Below, piece after piece: positions 16,871-26,255 of a DNA stretch of 30,070 nucleotides. This stretch comes from Seminavis robusta (Eukaryota; Bacillariophyta; Bacillariophyceae; Naviculales; Naviculaceae): NCBI GenBank assembly GCA_903772945.1, contig CAICTM010001399.1:1-30070 (forward strand), written 5' to 3'. Numbering within the stretch: position 1 is the stretch's first letter; the number at the start of each line of letters is the position of its first letter. Both the position numbers and the translations under genes were made by a program. The notes below the pieces were generated by a model that saw only the letters and a list, made by a program, of their open reading frames with translations, did not search any database and had not been told where the DNA came from.

Positions 16871-18868
16871 ATGTCAGGCCCTGACCACAGCAAAGAGGAT
16901 GGCGTCGTTGGACCGGCCGATAGAGCCGAACAACGCGGCTCGGGTGGAGTGATTGGCTGGGTCAAGGGCAAGATCCAGAAGAGGAACTTGGCAGCTACCA
17001 TGAACAACCTTGATCTAGACGAAGCCGAGAAGAACGCGCTGGCTGCAGAGGCAGCCACTGGAGAACCCAGCGATCTGGATATTGCCATGGGGCTGGGTAC
17101 AGGAGGCGTAGTGGATGCAGCCGCCGATGAAGTTCCTGACGAAGATAAGATCGATTTAGATGCCGAGAACGACGAAGGCTTATTGGTGGGATGGGGCAAG
17201 AAGTTGCAGGAAGTAGAATGGGTCCAGAAAACCGTCCAAGTGGTCCAGGAAGGAGTTGCCAACCGTCAAGAACAGGAAGAACTCCGAGAGATTCATGAAA
17301 CCTACAAGGAGGAAATTAAGAAAGATAAAGATATCAAAGAGCTGCAAAAGAAGATTAAGAAACTCAGAAAGAACTTGAAGGTCCAACGGCTTAATGGCGA
17401 CCGCATCGCAAAAAAACACTCCTTTCAACGCGACAAAGAGCAAGAAAACCTCGACAAAAAGACCGCTCGTCTTAAAAAGTCAATCTGGACATTTAGCAAC
17501 TCCAGTATGAATTCCCATGAGTATGCCAAGGCCATGATGCGAGCTTCTGGTCGACTCCAACGCAAAGGAATCAAGGTACACAAATCCGAAAAAGCACTCG
17601 CCATGGAAGCTGCCGTCTTGAGGAACATGCATCGTATGCTTACCATTCAAAAACAGTATACTATGGCAAAAAAATCATGTAACGAAATCTCATCCTTTGT
17701 CAAACGATGCAAGGGATGGCTGGACAACAAGTTGGCAGATGGGGAAATGGGAATCATGGTATTGGAGGCTACCTCCAAATCCATGGGTATCATGTATGCC
17801 GAAACCCTTGAAGTGCAATTGGCGCTCATCCCCAAACTAGAAGATCCGGCCAGTCATACCTTTGGCAAGCAACGCTTGAAGACAGTCCTGGCTCTGCCCA
17901 AGGGATTGCGATCCATGCCTACCTTCCTCAAGGGACCTTCGCGACCACCCATGAAAATCTCTCTCAAGAAGCAAGTCGAAGAGGAAGATCCAAACTTGAA
18001 GGGATACCGTACCTTCAAGGAACAAGCAAAGGCGCTCGATGAGGCCTGGAAGGAGGAGATGAAGCAGTACGAGAATCAATTGGTCGTCGGTGGTGCCGAT
18101 ATGAAGATTTTCGATGATGTGTCTGATCTCGGAGACAGTGAAGATGAAATCGAAGAAAACCTCGCAGCCGTCAGTGTCGGAGCCGCTGCCGCCAAGAAGG
18201 TCGCCCCTGCGATGGACATGGAGGAATTGATCAAGAAACAAAAGGCCGCCGAAAGGGAAGACCTCGGAGAAAACGAAGACGAACCCGCACCAGAGACCAC
18301 TGCGACTGAAACTGAAACTGGCGAAGCTCCCGAAACTGCCGAACCAAAGATGAAAGGCGATTCAGACGAGGGTGACCCAGAAGAAGAGAAAAAGGCAGAA
18401 AACAAGGCCGACGGAGATGAGAACGTTTCCCTGAACACTGGTGGAGTTTCGCCAACAAAGGGTGGTGTGACCTTTGACGATTCCAAGAAAAGTGTCGAAT
18501 CAGAACCAATTCCCACCGAGAGTGCCGAAGAGGCCGATGCCGCCGCTTTGGAAAAGGCCGCTAAAGATGGTGACTTGGAGAACGACCCTGATGTCGACGA
18601 GGCGGCGCTACCAGAAGAAGTCAAGCAAGAGGATCTGGATGATCTTCTGGACAAGGAAGCGGAAGAAGTGACACCCTCCCTCGAGGAAGAGGCTGAAGCG
18701 GACAACGCTGTCGAAGAAGCCCTGCACCAAGTGGTAGAGGATGCTCTTGAAGGCGTCGGCGCGGAAATTGAAGAGTCCGATTCCAATGACGATGACGACG
18801 CAGAACCTGCAAAGACGAAGACTCCGAATGGAGACGCCACCGCTGTTTCAGATGATGCCAGTTGCTAG
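16871..18868 (+). CDS. Acidic coiled-coil protein, 665 aa, unknown
   Basis: The first ATG is at 16871 (CC ATG context), 665 aa. Not recognised. An N-terminal segment GVIGWVKGKIQKRNLAA is echoed by GLLVGWGKKLQEVEWVQK near residue 108, both short amphipathic stretches. Residues from about 115 to 210 are a highly charged coiled coil (EELREIHETYKEEIKK...). A helical middle part with several Met and Leu follows (residues 215-370). The last ~270 residues are very acidic, Glu/Asp/Ala-rich, and likely disordered. No signal peptide or membrane span. A scaffold or membrane-peripheral role is conceivable, but nothing in the sequence proves it. The long antisense ORFs opposite the acidic part are codon shadows. 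Confidence 0.75.
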   Translation: MSGPDHSKEDGVVGPADRAEQRGSGGVIGWVKGKIQKRNLAATMNNLDLDEAEKNALAAEAATGEPSDLDIAMGLGTGGVVDAAADEVPDEDKIDLDAENDEGLLVGWGKKLQEVEWVQKTVQVVQEGVANRQEQEELREIHETYKEEIKKDKDIKELQKKIKKLRKNLKVQRLNGDRIAKKHSFQRDKEQENLDKKTARLKKSIWTFSNSSMNSHEYAKAMMRASGRLQRKGIKVHKSEKALAMEAAVLRNMHRMLTIQKQYTMAKKSCNEISSFVKRCKGWLDNKLADGEMGIMVLEATSKSMGIMYAETLEVQLALIPKLEDPASHTFGKQRLKTVLALPKGLRSMPTFLKGPSRPPMKISLKKQVEEEDPNLKGYRTFKEQAKALDEAWKEEMKQYENQLVVGGADMKIFDDVSDLGDSEDEIEENLAAVSVGAAAAKKVAPAMDMEELIKKQKAAEREDLGENEDEPAPETTATETETGEAPETAEPKMKGDSDEGDPEEEKKAENKADGDENVSLNTGGVSPTKGGVTFDDSKKSVESEPIPTESAEEADAAALEKAAKDGDLENDPDVDEAALPEEVKQEDLDDLLDKEAEEVTPSLEEEAEADNAVEEALHQVVEDALEGVGAEIEESDSNDDDDAEPAKTKTPNGDATAVSDDASC

Positions 18869-19887
18869 ATTTGACATGGACAGGCCCTGTTGTGCATCAT
18901 CTGTTTGACAGTGGTAGAATTTGTTTGTGAACAGCGATACTAGTTTTAGATAATTGTTTCTTATGTGCGTGTGGAAGGAGCTGCGTCGGTGCTCGCGCTT
19001 TACATGTATTCGGTTTGTGCGACCGGTATTTTTAACGTCGTGACAGTGGCCAACCCGAGGCAAAGAGGTTGCTTCTTCCCCCCTTTTCGAGAGGACGACA
19101 GTCCACACAGCATAGCCGTACCGGGCGCGGTCACACTAAGCACTAGACTCGACTCGCAGCAGGAGCGTGAAGCGTCGATGCAGTTGACTAGAAATAGAGC
19201 GACTGTCAGCACCGAGCTCCAGCAGAAAGTGTGCCCAGTGACACGCAACACGACAGTAGTGCCGCCCTTTCCGCTTGTTCGGCCGATGACTACCGAATAA
19301 ACGCAGCACACGAGAAGATTCCGAGGGAACTTCTCGACGACGACGGCGAGGACTCGGACCTGGCTAAAGTTTTTGGAAGAATCGAATATGACTGTGGTTT
19401 CTACTAGGTCGAGGATGGAGCCACCGAAGCAGACGCGGGATTGCGGATGCTGACATCGAGCTATTTAGATCACTTGGCTGAGATCAACGAATCCGCAGGA
19501 TCTGTCGGGGGGAACCATACCGGTAGCCAAGATCTCGGCGTCAGGCGTCGGAAGGCACGCAGGGCTGTGCAAAAACACTTTGACCTGGTCAACCAGGAAA
19601 ATTGTAGCGACGTTGGCCTGCGGGGAACGGTGTTTCTGTCTTGTCGCGGTACCGCTACACATACCCAGTTTGCTCTTTACCTTCTAACATCTCTGGAGAG
19701 ACCATGTAGCTGGCTTGACAGCTACGTGCATCCTAGCTGCGTTCCCTTTGGGATTTCAATATCTCACCTGTTCCCACATGTTTCAGTCCTGGAATGCTTC
19801 TTGGAACTACACCAAGCCTTTTTCGCATACCATAGGGGTCCATCTGTTGGAAGGGGGTTTCCGGGCCAAGCTCACACTGGTGATCAC
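18869..19887. other. Intergenic region, possible decayed coding remnant
   Basis: About 1 kb. Between about 19200 and 19560 one plus frame stays open except for a single TAG near 19405 and reads like protein (acidic, with LLDDDGEDSD and SSYLDHLAE). I could not tie it to a family. It may be a pseudogene piece or chance; the rest holds nothing recognisable. Confidence 0.3.
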
Positions 19888-21129
19888 TCAGTAGAATGTA
19901 GATTGCTTCATCATAAGTGGAGTAGCTTCCTTCTTATCCAATGCTACAAGCACAATGTCAACAATCTCATCAACAGGAACTTCAAAGTCCTGATGCTGCA
20001 TTTGATTCTTTCGATTAGGATTCTTTGCTGTGACAGTCAGAAATTCTGCCACTGGATGATCCCCTTTGTACCAGTCAAGGGCAATTGCTCCACTCTGTTC
20101 AATCAAGGGGTCGTAGAACTGCCAATAAAAGCCAGGAGGGTGCAGCTGAAGAATGAAGGTTCCCTTGGTTGCAAAAACTGAATTGGTAAGGGCAGCTCCA
20201 TGGGCAGCCACAATGACATGCTTGGAAGCAAACCATTTGGCCTGCTCAAGCACAGTTGGGTAACTGAATGTGGATATTGTAATATTGGCTTCAGGCAGCG
20301 CTTGTTGCAGGCCCTCAACAACAGCATTCACATTGGTCACAACTCTCTTATCAGTTCGCTGAATGACACCGATCTGAAGTGGCTTCCCACCGCCCTTCTG
20401 TGATTCCACCCAAGCATCAGCCACCCCCACAACTCTTCTCAATGCTTGGGCATCGTCAGGATTTTGCAAGTAACCACGGTGTCCAAACTTGGGTCTCAAG
20501 AATTTCATATTTGGGCTGTGGAAAACTCCTTCATTGCGTGAGATGGATTGTTCATTGGGCACATGCCTAACCTTACAACCCATGTGTTTGGTAACAAGCT
20601 GATTCTGCCATGTGTTGTTTCCCAGCAAATCAAATTTGAGACCTCCCACAAGGACAAATCCACAATCATTAGTAGCATGTTGTGACCGAAACCAGGACCA
20701 GCATGGCAGAGTCATTTCCATGCAGTGTGGGAAATGCCAAAAGTACTTTGCAAGCACTGGCATCTTGGAGGGGGATATGATGCACCAATGAGTAGTGTTG
20801 GCGTGATCTACTTCTTCTATTTCCCTGTAGTTCTGCAAAGCCTCAGGATTAGTCTCGTTGAAGGATTTAGAAAATGCCCCCTTCAAGACAGCAGATGCCT
20901 GATCATAATGCATTTGGAGAATAGATTTCACACCATCCAAGGCTGCTGTTTGATTTGTCTCAATTTCAAGATGACGCCTCACAGTGTCCCCAAAAGATAA
21001 CTTCATGACCCGTTTCCCATGGCTGATTAGATTCCCCCCACTCCATAAAAGGGCCATGATTATCAATGCCTGTGTCATTGGCTTCTCACCCTTCTGATTG
21101 TCTTTTTGTTGTTGCAATAAACGCACCAT
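19888..21129 (-). CDS. GT61-family glycosyltransferase
   Basis: ATG at 21129, 413 aa. The C-terminal half carries the GT61 (DUF563) signature: IGVIQRTDKR near 253-261, then HVIVAAHGAALTN with HGAALTN at 310-316, and the strand FILQLHPPGFYWQFY. GT61 enzymes (plant xylosyl- and arabinosyltransferases, animal EOGT) transfer sugars from nucleotide donors in the Golgi or ER. A weak hydrophobic stretch at about residues 19-36 (TQALIIMALLWSGG) could be the signal anchor of a type II protein. The donor sugar cannot be read from the sequence. An ORF just upstream on the same strand (21384-21133) encodes a stronger membrane segment and could be a missed 5' exon, but I found no good splice pair. Confidence 0.8.
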   Translation of the reverse strand: MVRLLQQQKDNQKGEKPMTQALIIMALLWSGGNLISHGKRVMKLSFGDTVRRHLEIETNQTAALDGVKSILQMHYDQASAVLKGAFSKSFNETNPEALQNYREIEEVDHANTTHWCIISPSKMPVLAKYFWHFPHCMEMTLPCWSWFRSQHATNDCGFVLVGGLKFDLLGNNTWQNQLVTKHMGCKVRHVPNEQSISRNEGVFHSPNMKFLRPKFGHRGYLQNPDDAQALRRVVGVADAWVESQKGGGKPLQIGVIQRTDKRVVTNVNAVVEGLQQALPEANITISTFSYPTVLEQAKWFASKHVIVAAHGAALTNSVFATKGTFILQLHPPGFYWQFYDPLIEQSGAIALDWYKGDHPVAEFLTVTAKNPNRKNQMQHQDFEVPVDEIVDIVLVALDKKEATPLMMKQSTFY

Positions 21130-21132
21130 CTT

Positions 21133-21384
21133 TCAACCACCACGAAAACTTGCGCCTCGAATGCGGGTCTGGACTTGTTTTGTTCTTGCTCTCTTTGCAT
21201 TCTCTTCAAAGTAATGGGAAATGCATGGGTGTGTTGCGAGAATGGTAGCAAGGAGACAACAACAATAATTGAACCAGGGAAAAAATGAATTGGATGCGTT
21301 GGAAGGTGGAATCTTGGCTAGCCGAGTGCTGGCGGATTCACTGGCTTGAATCTTGACACCATTCGCGGCAACCGCTTGGGCCAT
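21133..21384 (-). CDS. Possible small single-span protein or missed 5' exon of the GT61 gene
   Basis: ATG at 21384, 83 aa, ending four bases before the GT61 start codon. It holds one hydrophobic segment (FNYCCCLLATILATHPCI) flanked by a basic C-terminal part (KRARTKQVQTRIRG). A short cytosolic tail, anchor and basic stem are what a type II Golgi enzyme has at its N-terminus, so this may belong to the glycosyltransferase. No convincing GT donor with a matching phase was found. Confidence 0.3.
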   Translation of the reverse strand: MAQAVAANGVKIQASESASTRLAKIPPSNASNSFFPWFNYCCCLLATILATHPCISHYFEENAKRARTKQVQTRIRGASFRGG

Positions 21385-21967
21385 TGGCCAACTTGGAGGC
21401 AGGCTTCGAACCAGCTGTGGCTGATTGGTGCTGAATGGTTGAACATCCAAGATCAGACGAGCACAAAGCTATCGGTACGGTCCTGGCTCATTGGCTCTCC
21501 GATTGACAGCAAGAATACCCTTAGATGTACTGGATGAACAATCAGCCAGGGACTGGTTACTGTTGCATCCAAAGTGACTTCTCTCAACCCTGCAGCCCAA
21601 AGGAGCCGGGGTGACCTGCCTCATGAGAAGGCAATTGCTACCTAGTTTCAGAGGGAATGGTGACAACAAGCAACAATAACGAGAGTCACTGAATGCCCTA
21701 GGCACCCCAACTAGCTAGCCCCGGAAGCTGCCTACGTTTGGTATTGTCATGGAATATGTTCCATGTTCCATGGAAAGTGGTGTGATTTAGTAGCTTCAAT
21801 TTACCTAATAGCGTGGCGTGTGATCTAGTTGCGTTCATGAATTCAAATGTGTAGCATTAGCGGTGTTGGTCCTTGGGTTGGCTGGGGTACACTAGCCCTT
21901 GCCGACCGTAGCTAGCGTGGTTGGTTCGTTGACAGGGCATTCATTATGCAGGCAACCGGTTGCCTGC
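21385..21967. other. Intergenic region with TTCC/GGAA inverted repeats
   Basis: No gene supported. At 21748-21776, CATGGAA and TTCCATG face each other over a 4-bp gap, and a second TTCCATGGAA palindrome overlaps the right side. Confidence 0.4.
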
Positions 21968-22513
21968 TCAGAGCTCCAAAGAAAAGATGTCGTCTTCTTC
22001 CTCTTCGTTGAAATAGCCTGCAGGTCCGTTACTAGGGGGGTCTTCACCACAGAAGTAGTCGTCCACCATCCCCTGAGCAATGTGCTGGGAGAGACACTGC
22101 AAGGGTGTCCTACGGTCCTTACTACTGGAAACAGCCTCTTCATTCTTGCCATTTCGTGTCGACATGATGTGTGACAAGCACCTATCGTTCTCCTGCCGCA
22201 AGTACAAGTCGCGGCTTGGCCTTTGATCTTGCTGGCGTGATATCCCGTTTACAATTCGAGAGTAGACCACAAAGTCTCGGTAGTCCGCCAAAGCCTCATC
22301 TTCACACAGCTGCACTTCTGAGGCCGTCCTATGAACCCCAGAAATCGGAATACTCTGAGACTTAACAGCATCCGGCATGGTCGGAAGATCAGAAGGTTTG
22401 CCCTGGTAGCTCATGGCAATGTGGTACCTTCGATCCGCTACCCCGGAAGGCGAGTTGTTACCAGAGGTAGTGCTGGGTTGCGGTTGTTGTTGGGGGGCTA
22501 GAAGAGGCATCAT
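21968..22513 (-). CDS. Uncharacterised 181-aa protein
   Basis: The first ATG is at 22513 (MMPLLAPQQQ), 181 aa. Not recognised. A Gln/Pro/Ser-rich N-terminus is followed by a likely folded core with EALADYRDFVVYSRIVNGIS and RQENDRCLSHIMSTRN, then a basic and Ser-rich part and an acidic end (NEEEEDDIFSLEL). I have the impression that the YRDFVVYSRIVNGI and ENDRCLxHI combination recurs in small diatom proteins, but I cannot name a family. No membrane span. Confidence 0.55.
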   Translation of the reverse strand: MMPLLAPQQQPQPSTTSGNNSPSGVADRRYHIAMSYQGKPSDLPTMPDAVKSQSIPISGVHRTASEVQLCEDEALADYRDFVVYSRIVNGISRQQDQRPSRDLYLRQENDRCLSHIMSTRNGKNEEAVSSSKDRRTPLQCLSQHIAQGMVDDYFCGEDPPSNGPAGYFNEEEEDDIFSLEL

Positions 22514-24412
22514 GGGTAGAAAATAAATGAAAAAGAAAAGGTCAATCAATCACGTCGACACGAGGCAGAAGGTAGCTGGAAGCTGCGGAGGAACTTTGGA
22601 GAGGAAGATTGTGTGCCGAGCGATGGTGGCGAATCTTACCCAGCATCTCGGTTTGCAGCCGTTGAGGAAGCAGAAGAAGCGAAAGACACGGCGTCAATGA
22701 TTGGGCACTGTGGGCCTATGAATGGTCGGCAAAAAGATAGGAAAAGTAGTGTCAACCTCCCTCCTTTCCAAGGGCCCGATTTGCGAACGTCGGCAGAGCG
22801 TCAAGCGGGCAAACGGAACAGCAGCCAATGATTTGTGATTTGTATGAAAAAAAGGGAAGCCACCAATCACCCACTTCTTTTATTCCTCTTGGGACGACTA
22901 CATGTAACTTTGTTCGCGTTTTGGAATTCTCAGCAGTCATTGTCGGCCAGTTTGCTGTTGATTGGGAGGCATTTTTGAGGGGGATGGAGAAAATCAATGC
23001 AATCCCAGGCCCCACTATGCAGCCATGTTCAAAACTATTTCCACTCTCTATAAAAATTTTCTCTAAAAATGTTAACCGCCTAGCACTGTATACCATTGTC
23101 TTGGTCATGGTTTACAGGTGGCTGAGATGGCATGTAAATGGATTTCTCCAGCCCCCCGTGATCGTTGAGGTGCCATAGGAAGATTGGTTTAACAGGGTCC
23201 TGGAATCGATCAATCAATCATGGCAGGTCTTCAAGGGAAGACCAGTTCGGGAAAAGAGGAGTAATATCCTTTAATTGGTGGATGGCTGACAACCAGACAG
23301 AGCCAAGACAACCATGAGTCAAAGATGATGATCTGACGTGAGAGGATAGGAGCATTAAAAGGTCCTACAAGTAAGTGTATTCTTTGTTGATTGTCCATTG
23401 TTACACTATAAGAACCCCATCACTGAAAACAGGAAAAGGAAATAAGGACAGTAGCCAGTAGCCAAATGAGGAACCGGAGAGGTTCTTTTCTAAGCTCTTT
23501 TCTACCACCTTTCTCGCTGTCTGATTGGTTCTCTAGTCGAGTAGCGGTGTAGCGGTAGCTGGCACTTATGCATAGTCATAGAGGTCCCAATACTGGTATC
23601 TTGGCTCAATAGCTACCAGGTACTCTTACAGTCTCCTACACTCCAAACGCATCAATAAGAAATTTCCTACTGTGTGTCAGTACTCGAGCTTTCTCTTAGC
23701 TTACCCAACTGCCCTATTTTGCTACTCATTTTATTTCTAACAAAACAAGCCAATTTCAGTAGACTATAGAAGACTTTCTTACTAAGCTTCTAGATCAAAC
23801 AGGGTAGTGTTTGGATACACGCAGCGCACCTGGGCCTTTGGGTCCAGCTTGCTCAGGACTCTTAGTTGTTTTGGATGAAGTAAAAATGGTGATCACAGTC
23901 TCTACCATCAGGCAGAAAATTTTGCAGATTTAATCACAAGTTAGTTAGGAGCATTTTCATGGTGTCAGACTATTAATAGTAGTATTTCTTGTGCTTTGAG
24001 GTCTCAATACTGGGAAGTTTTCTTACAAGTCTGTGATATTTCAGTATCTGTTTCTAAAATCTGAGTACTCGCTTCCATGTTTCTTATTAGGTTACCTTCG
24101 GGTCGGGGTGTACGTAGTACGTACTGTACCGTACCAAATAAATATCTACGCTTCTCCATTGGTCCAATCGATTCGGAGGGGCTTGGGCTGGGGGCAACTG
24201 GAGAGGGCAATCGATGGCAGCTGTGGACAGTTTCCGGAACATCATGTTCCGGACCCTCGCTTTCTTCCTTCTTCCGTTGCCCACCAAGCCAAGCATGAAA
24301 GCTGGATTGCATCCAACCAGTTCAAGGTTCAAGGTCCAAGCCAACCATCAGGGATGCCGATGGCTTATCAGCTTTGCAGACATCTACTGAAGCAAAGGAC
24401 GTGTGACTCACA
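22514..24412. other. Long intergenic region with a perfect 21-bp palindrome
   Basis: About 1.9 kb without a supported gene. A 116-codon ORF at 22828-23178 (plus, ATG) has no recognisable feature. The AT-rich part 23200-24050 shows nothing. A palindrome lies at 24233-24253, 160 bp before the kinase start. Confidence 0.5.
24233..24253. promoter_or_regulatory. Palindromic site TCCGGAACAT-C-ATGTTCCGGA
   Basis: Two perfect 10-bp arms around a single C. It contains GGAAC-ATCAT-GTTCC, which fits a gapped heat-shock-element layout (nGAAn, five bases, nTTCn). It is 160 bp upstream of the kinase start codon. Binding by an HSF-type factor, a family expanded in diatoms, is inference. Confidence 0.5.
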
Positions 24413-25930
24413 ATGCGTGACTTAGTTCCCTCTGAAACACCAATGGCATCGGCCTCTCACAACAGTACAATGTATCGGTACAACCAGCAAACATTTTGGT
24501 GGACCAAAAGATATCTGTCGACCATGTCCTCTGGAAGCTTGCCATTGGCAACATATCATCGGACCCAGGCACTGGGCGAGGGAAGTTTTGGCAGTGTGGT
24601 GACGGTGTATAATGATGATGGCGAAGAGTTTGCCATGAAGCTTTTTATTCCAGACGACGAAGAAGACAATGACGAAACCTTGGAATTGGGTGCTCTTTTG
24701 GAAATATCCATACTGCGTCTTTTGCGAGAATCGAATGGACATGTCAACATTGTGGAAATAGCGGACGTCCAAGGGGACTATTGTGACGACGAAGACGAAG
24801 CTGGTGCAGGAACTTCGGGATGTTTGGGAATGGCCATGCCACTGTATCCCCTTGGTAGTTTGGAGCAGGCGATTGACTCTCAATCACCCTTGATCCAAAA
24901 ACGAGCCGACAAAATACGAATTTCCCATGGCATTCTATCCGCTGTAAATTATCTGCATGAAAATGGACTCATGCACCGTGATATCAAAGCAAGCAACATT
25001 ATGCTGGCTCAAGACGAAGAAAATGACACAATCAAACCGGTTTTGATTGACTTTTCGTTGGTCAAGATTGTTGACGGTACCATGTTTGGAAATTCTGATT
25101 ATTCCTTTCCGCCCCTGGGAGAGGATGAAGACGAGCCGACAACTCACACGGGTCAGGCAGGCACTGCAACTTACATGAGCCCGGAAGTCAATGACTGCGA
25201 ACCGTATGGCCTCCGAGCCGATCTTTGGAGTGTGGGGGTGGTCCTTTTGGAGCTATTGCAAAAATCAACCTTGCAAGCCGTCAAGGCCAGTCAGGCAGAA
25301 TCGTTAATCCAAGAAAGATTACAAAAACTACCACAAGACAAACCCTTTCCGACGATGGTACGCAAGCTACTCCAACGAGATCCCGAGGAACGGTGGACGG
25401 CACGACAGTGTTTGGAGCACATGTCCACCAGCCTTTTTGCCAACTATGATGTGCCACCCGTCAAGACGATATGTCTGAAGCAAGCCTTGCCATTTGACGA
25501 AGACAAAGAGGAAGAAGAAGAGAATGTAGCACCCACTGCAGGCAGCCGCGATAAGAAGACGCCACGCAAACCACCACGAGTGGACCCTGTTGTAGAACGA
25601 CGACGCAAGAATATTCGCAAGTTGTGCCATGAGTTGGACTGCCAACATCCCATGACTCTGCATGCCGCAAATTGTTTCTGTGAACGCATGTTGGAACTGG
25701 ACGATGAACTTGATGACTTGAAGGCCTCACAAACGATGCTTGATTGCGTTGTTTTGGCACATAAAGTTTTTGAGGTGGAAATGTTGGATCTGAATTCCCT
25801 CGAGGAAGAGTACAAGAGCTTTGCCGAATGGGACTTGGACACCTATCGCGACAACGAGTCAACAATTCTGATGATGATGGACTACTGTTTGTATCCCAGA
25901 GAATTGGTGGCAGGCCTAGTTGACAGGTAA
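24413..25930 (+). CDS. Protein kinase with a C-terminal cyclin-box-like domain
   Basis: ATG at 24413, 505 aa. The kinase domain spans about residues 48-342: glycine loop GEGSFGSV at 55-62, Lys76 (FAMK), helix-C Glu97 in ALLEISILRLL, catalytic HRDIKASN at 188-195, metal-binding motif DFS (213-215) instead of DFG, SPE at 256-258 and DLWSVGVV at 270-277. After an acidic linker, residues about 395-500 resemble one cyclin box: RRKNIRKLCHEL, TLHAANCFCERML, VVLAHKVFE and DTYRDNESTILMMMDYCLY follow the order of the five cyclin helices. No second box follows. If correct, the kinase carries its own activator in cis. Helix C recalls CDKs, but HRDIKASN and GTATYMSPE are not CDK-like, so the kinase group is unassigned. 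The domain order is clear for the kinase, moderate for the cyclin fold. Confidence 0.8.
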   Translation: MRDLVPSETPMASASHNSTMYRYNQQTFWWTKRYLSTMSSGSLPLATYHRTQALGEGSFGSVVTVYNDDGEEFAMKLFIPDDEEDNDETLELGALLEISILRLLRESNGHVNIVEIADVQGDYCDDEDEAGAGTSGCLGMAMPLYPLGSLEQAIDSQSPLIQKRADKIRISHGILSAVNYLHENGLMHRDIKASNIMLAQDEENDTIKPVLIDFSLVKIVDGTMFGNSDYSFPPLGEDEDEPTTHTGQAGTATYMSPEVNDCEPYGLRADLWSVGVVLLELLQKSTLQAVKASQAESLIQERLQKLPQDKPFPTMVRKLLQRDPEERWTARQCLEHMSTSLFANYDVPPVKTICLKQALPFDEDKEEEEENVAPTAGSRDKKTPRKPPRVDPVVERRRKNIRKLCHELDCQHPMTLHAANCFCERMLELDDELDDLKASQTMLDCVVLAHKVFEVEMLDLNSLEEEYKSFAEWDLDTYRDNESTILMMMDYCLYPRELVAGLVDR

Positions 25931-26255
25931 CTTAGTAGGACCACGCACTGTTCGGCCTCTAGCCAGCAGAAGATACCATAACGGTAGACCATAACGGTAG
26001 CTAGAGCTAGATCTAGATCGAATTGTTTTTTATTGGTACGGATGTGACTTTGACGCCGTGATGAGAGTTTTGCTTCAGCCTTGCTTGGCTGGGGTCAAAG
26101 CCAAAACAACGGGCTTCTGAAGGGGTTTCTTGTTGGGTGCGTGGAATGATATGCACACGACTCAAGCCACTTTGCGATCTTTTGGATCTTTCCTGCTTTT
26201 TGTTCCCGCTGTTAACCCACCGCATATCACCACACACACCAATTTCGAGTTATCC
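25931..26255. other. Intergenic region before the oxidoreductase gene
   Basis: It contains a short direct repeat, ACCATAACGGTAG twice at about 25974-26000, followed by CTAG-rich sequence. An in-frame ATG at 26151 could extend the next protein upstream by 35 residues. Confidence 0.4.

Noticed and set aside
18076..18840. 254-codon minus-strand Ser-rich ORF
   Set aside because: Antisense shadow of the Glu/Asp-rich tail of the 665-aa protein.
19441..20181. 246-codon plus-strand ORF
   Set aside because: The second half is antisense to the GT61 gene; the first half has no recognisable domain and an in-frame stop just upstream.
22828..23178. 116-codon ORF
   Set aside because: ATG start but no recognisable motif; AT-rich noncoding-like surroundings.
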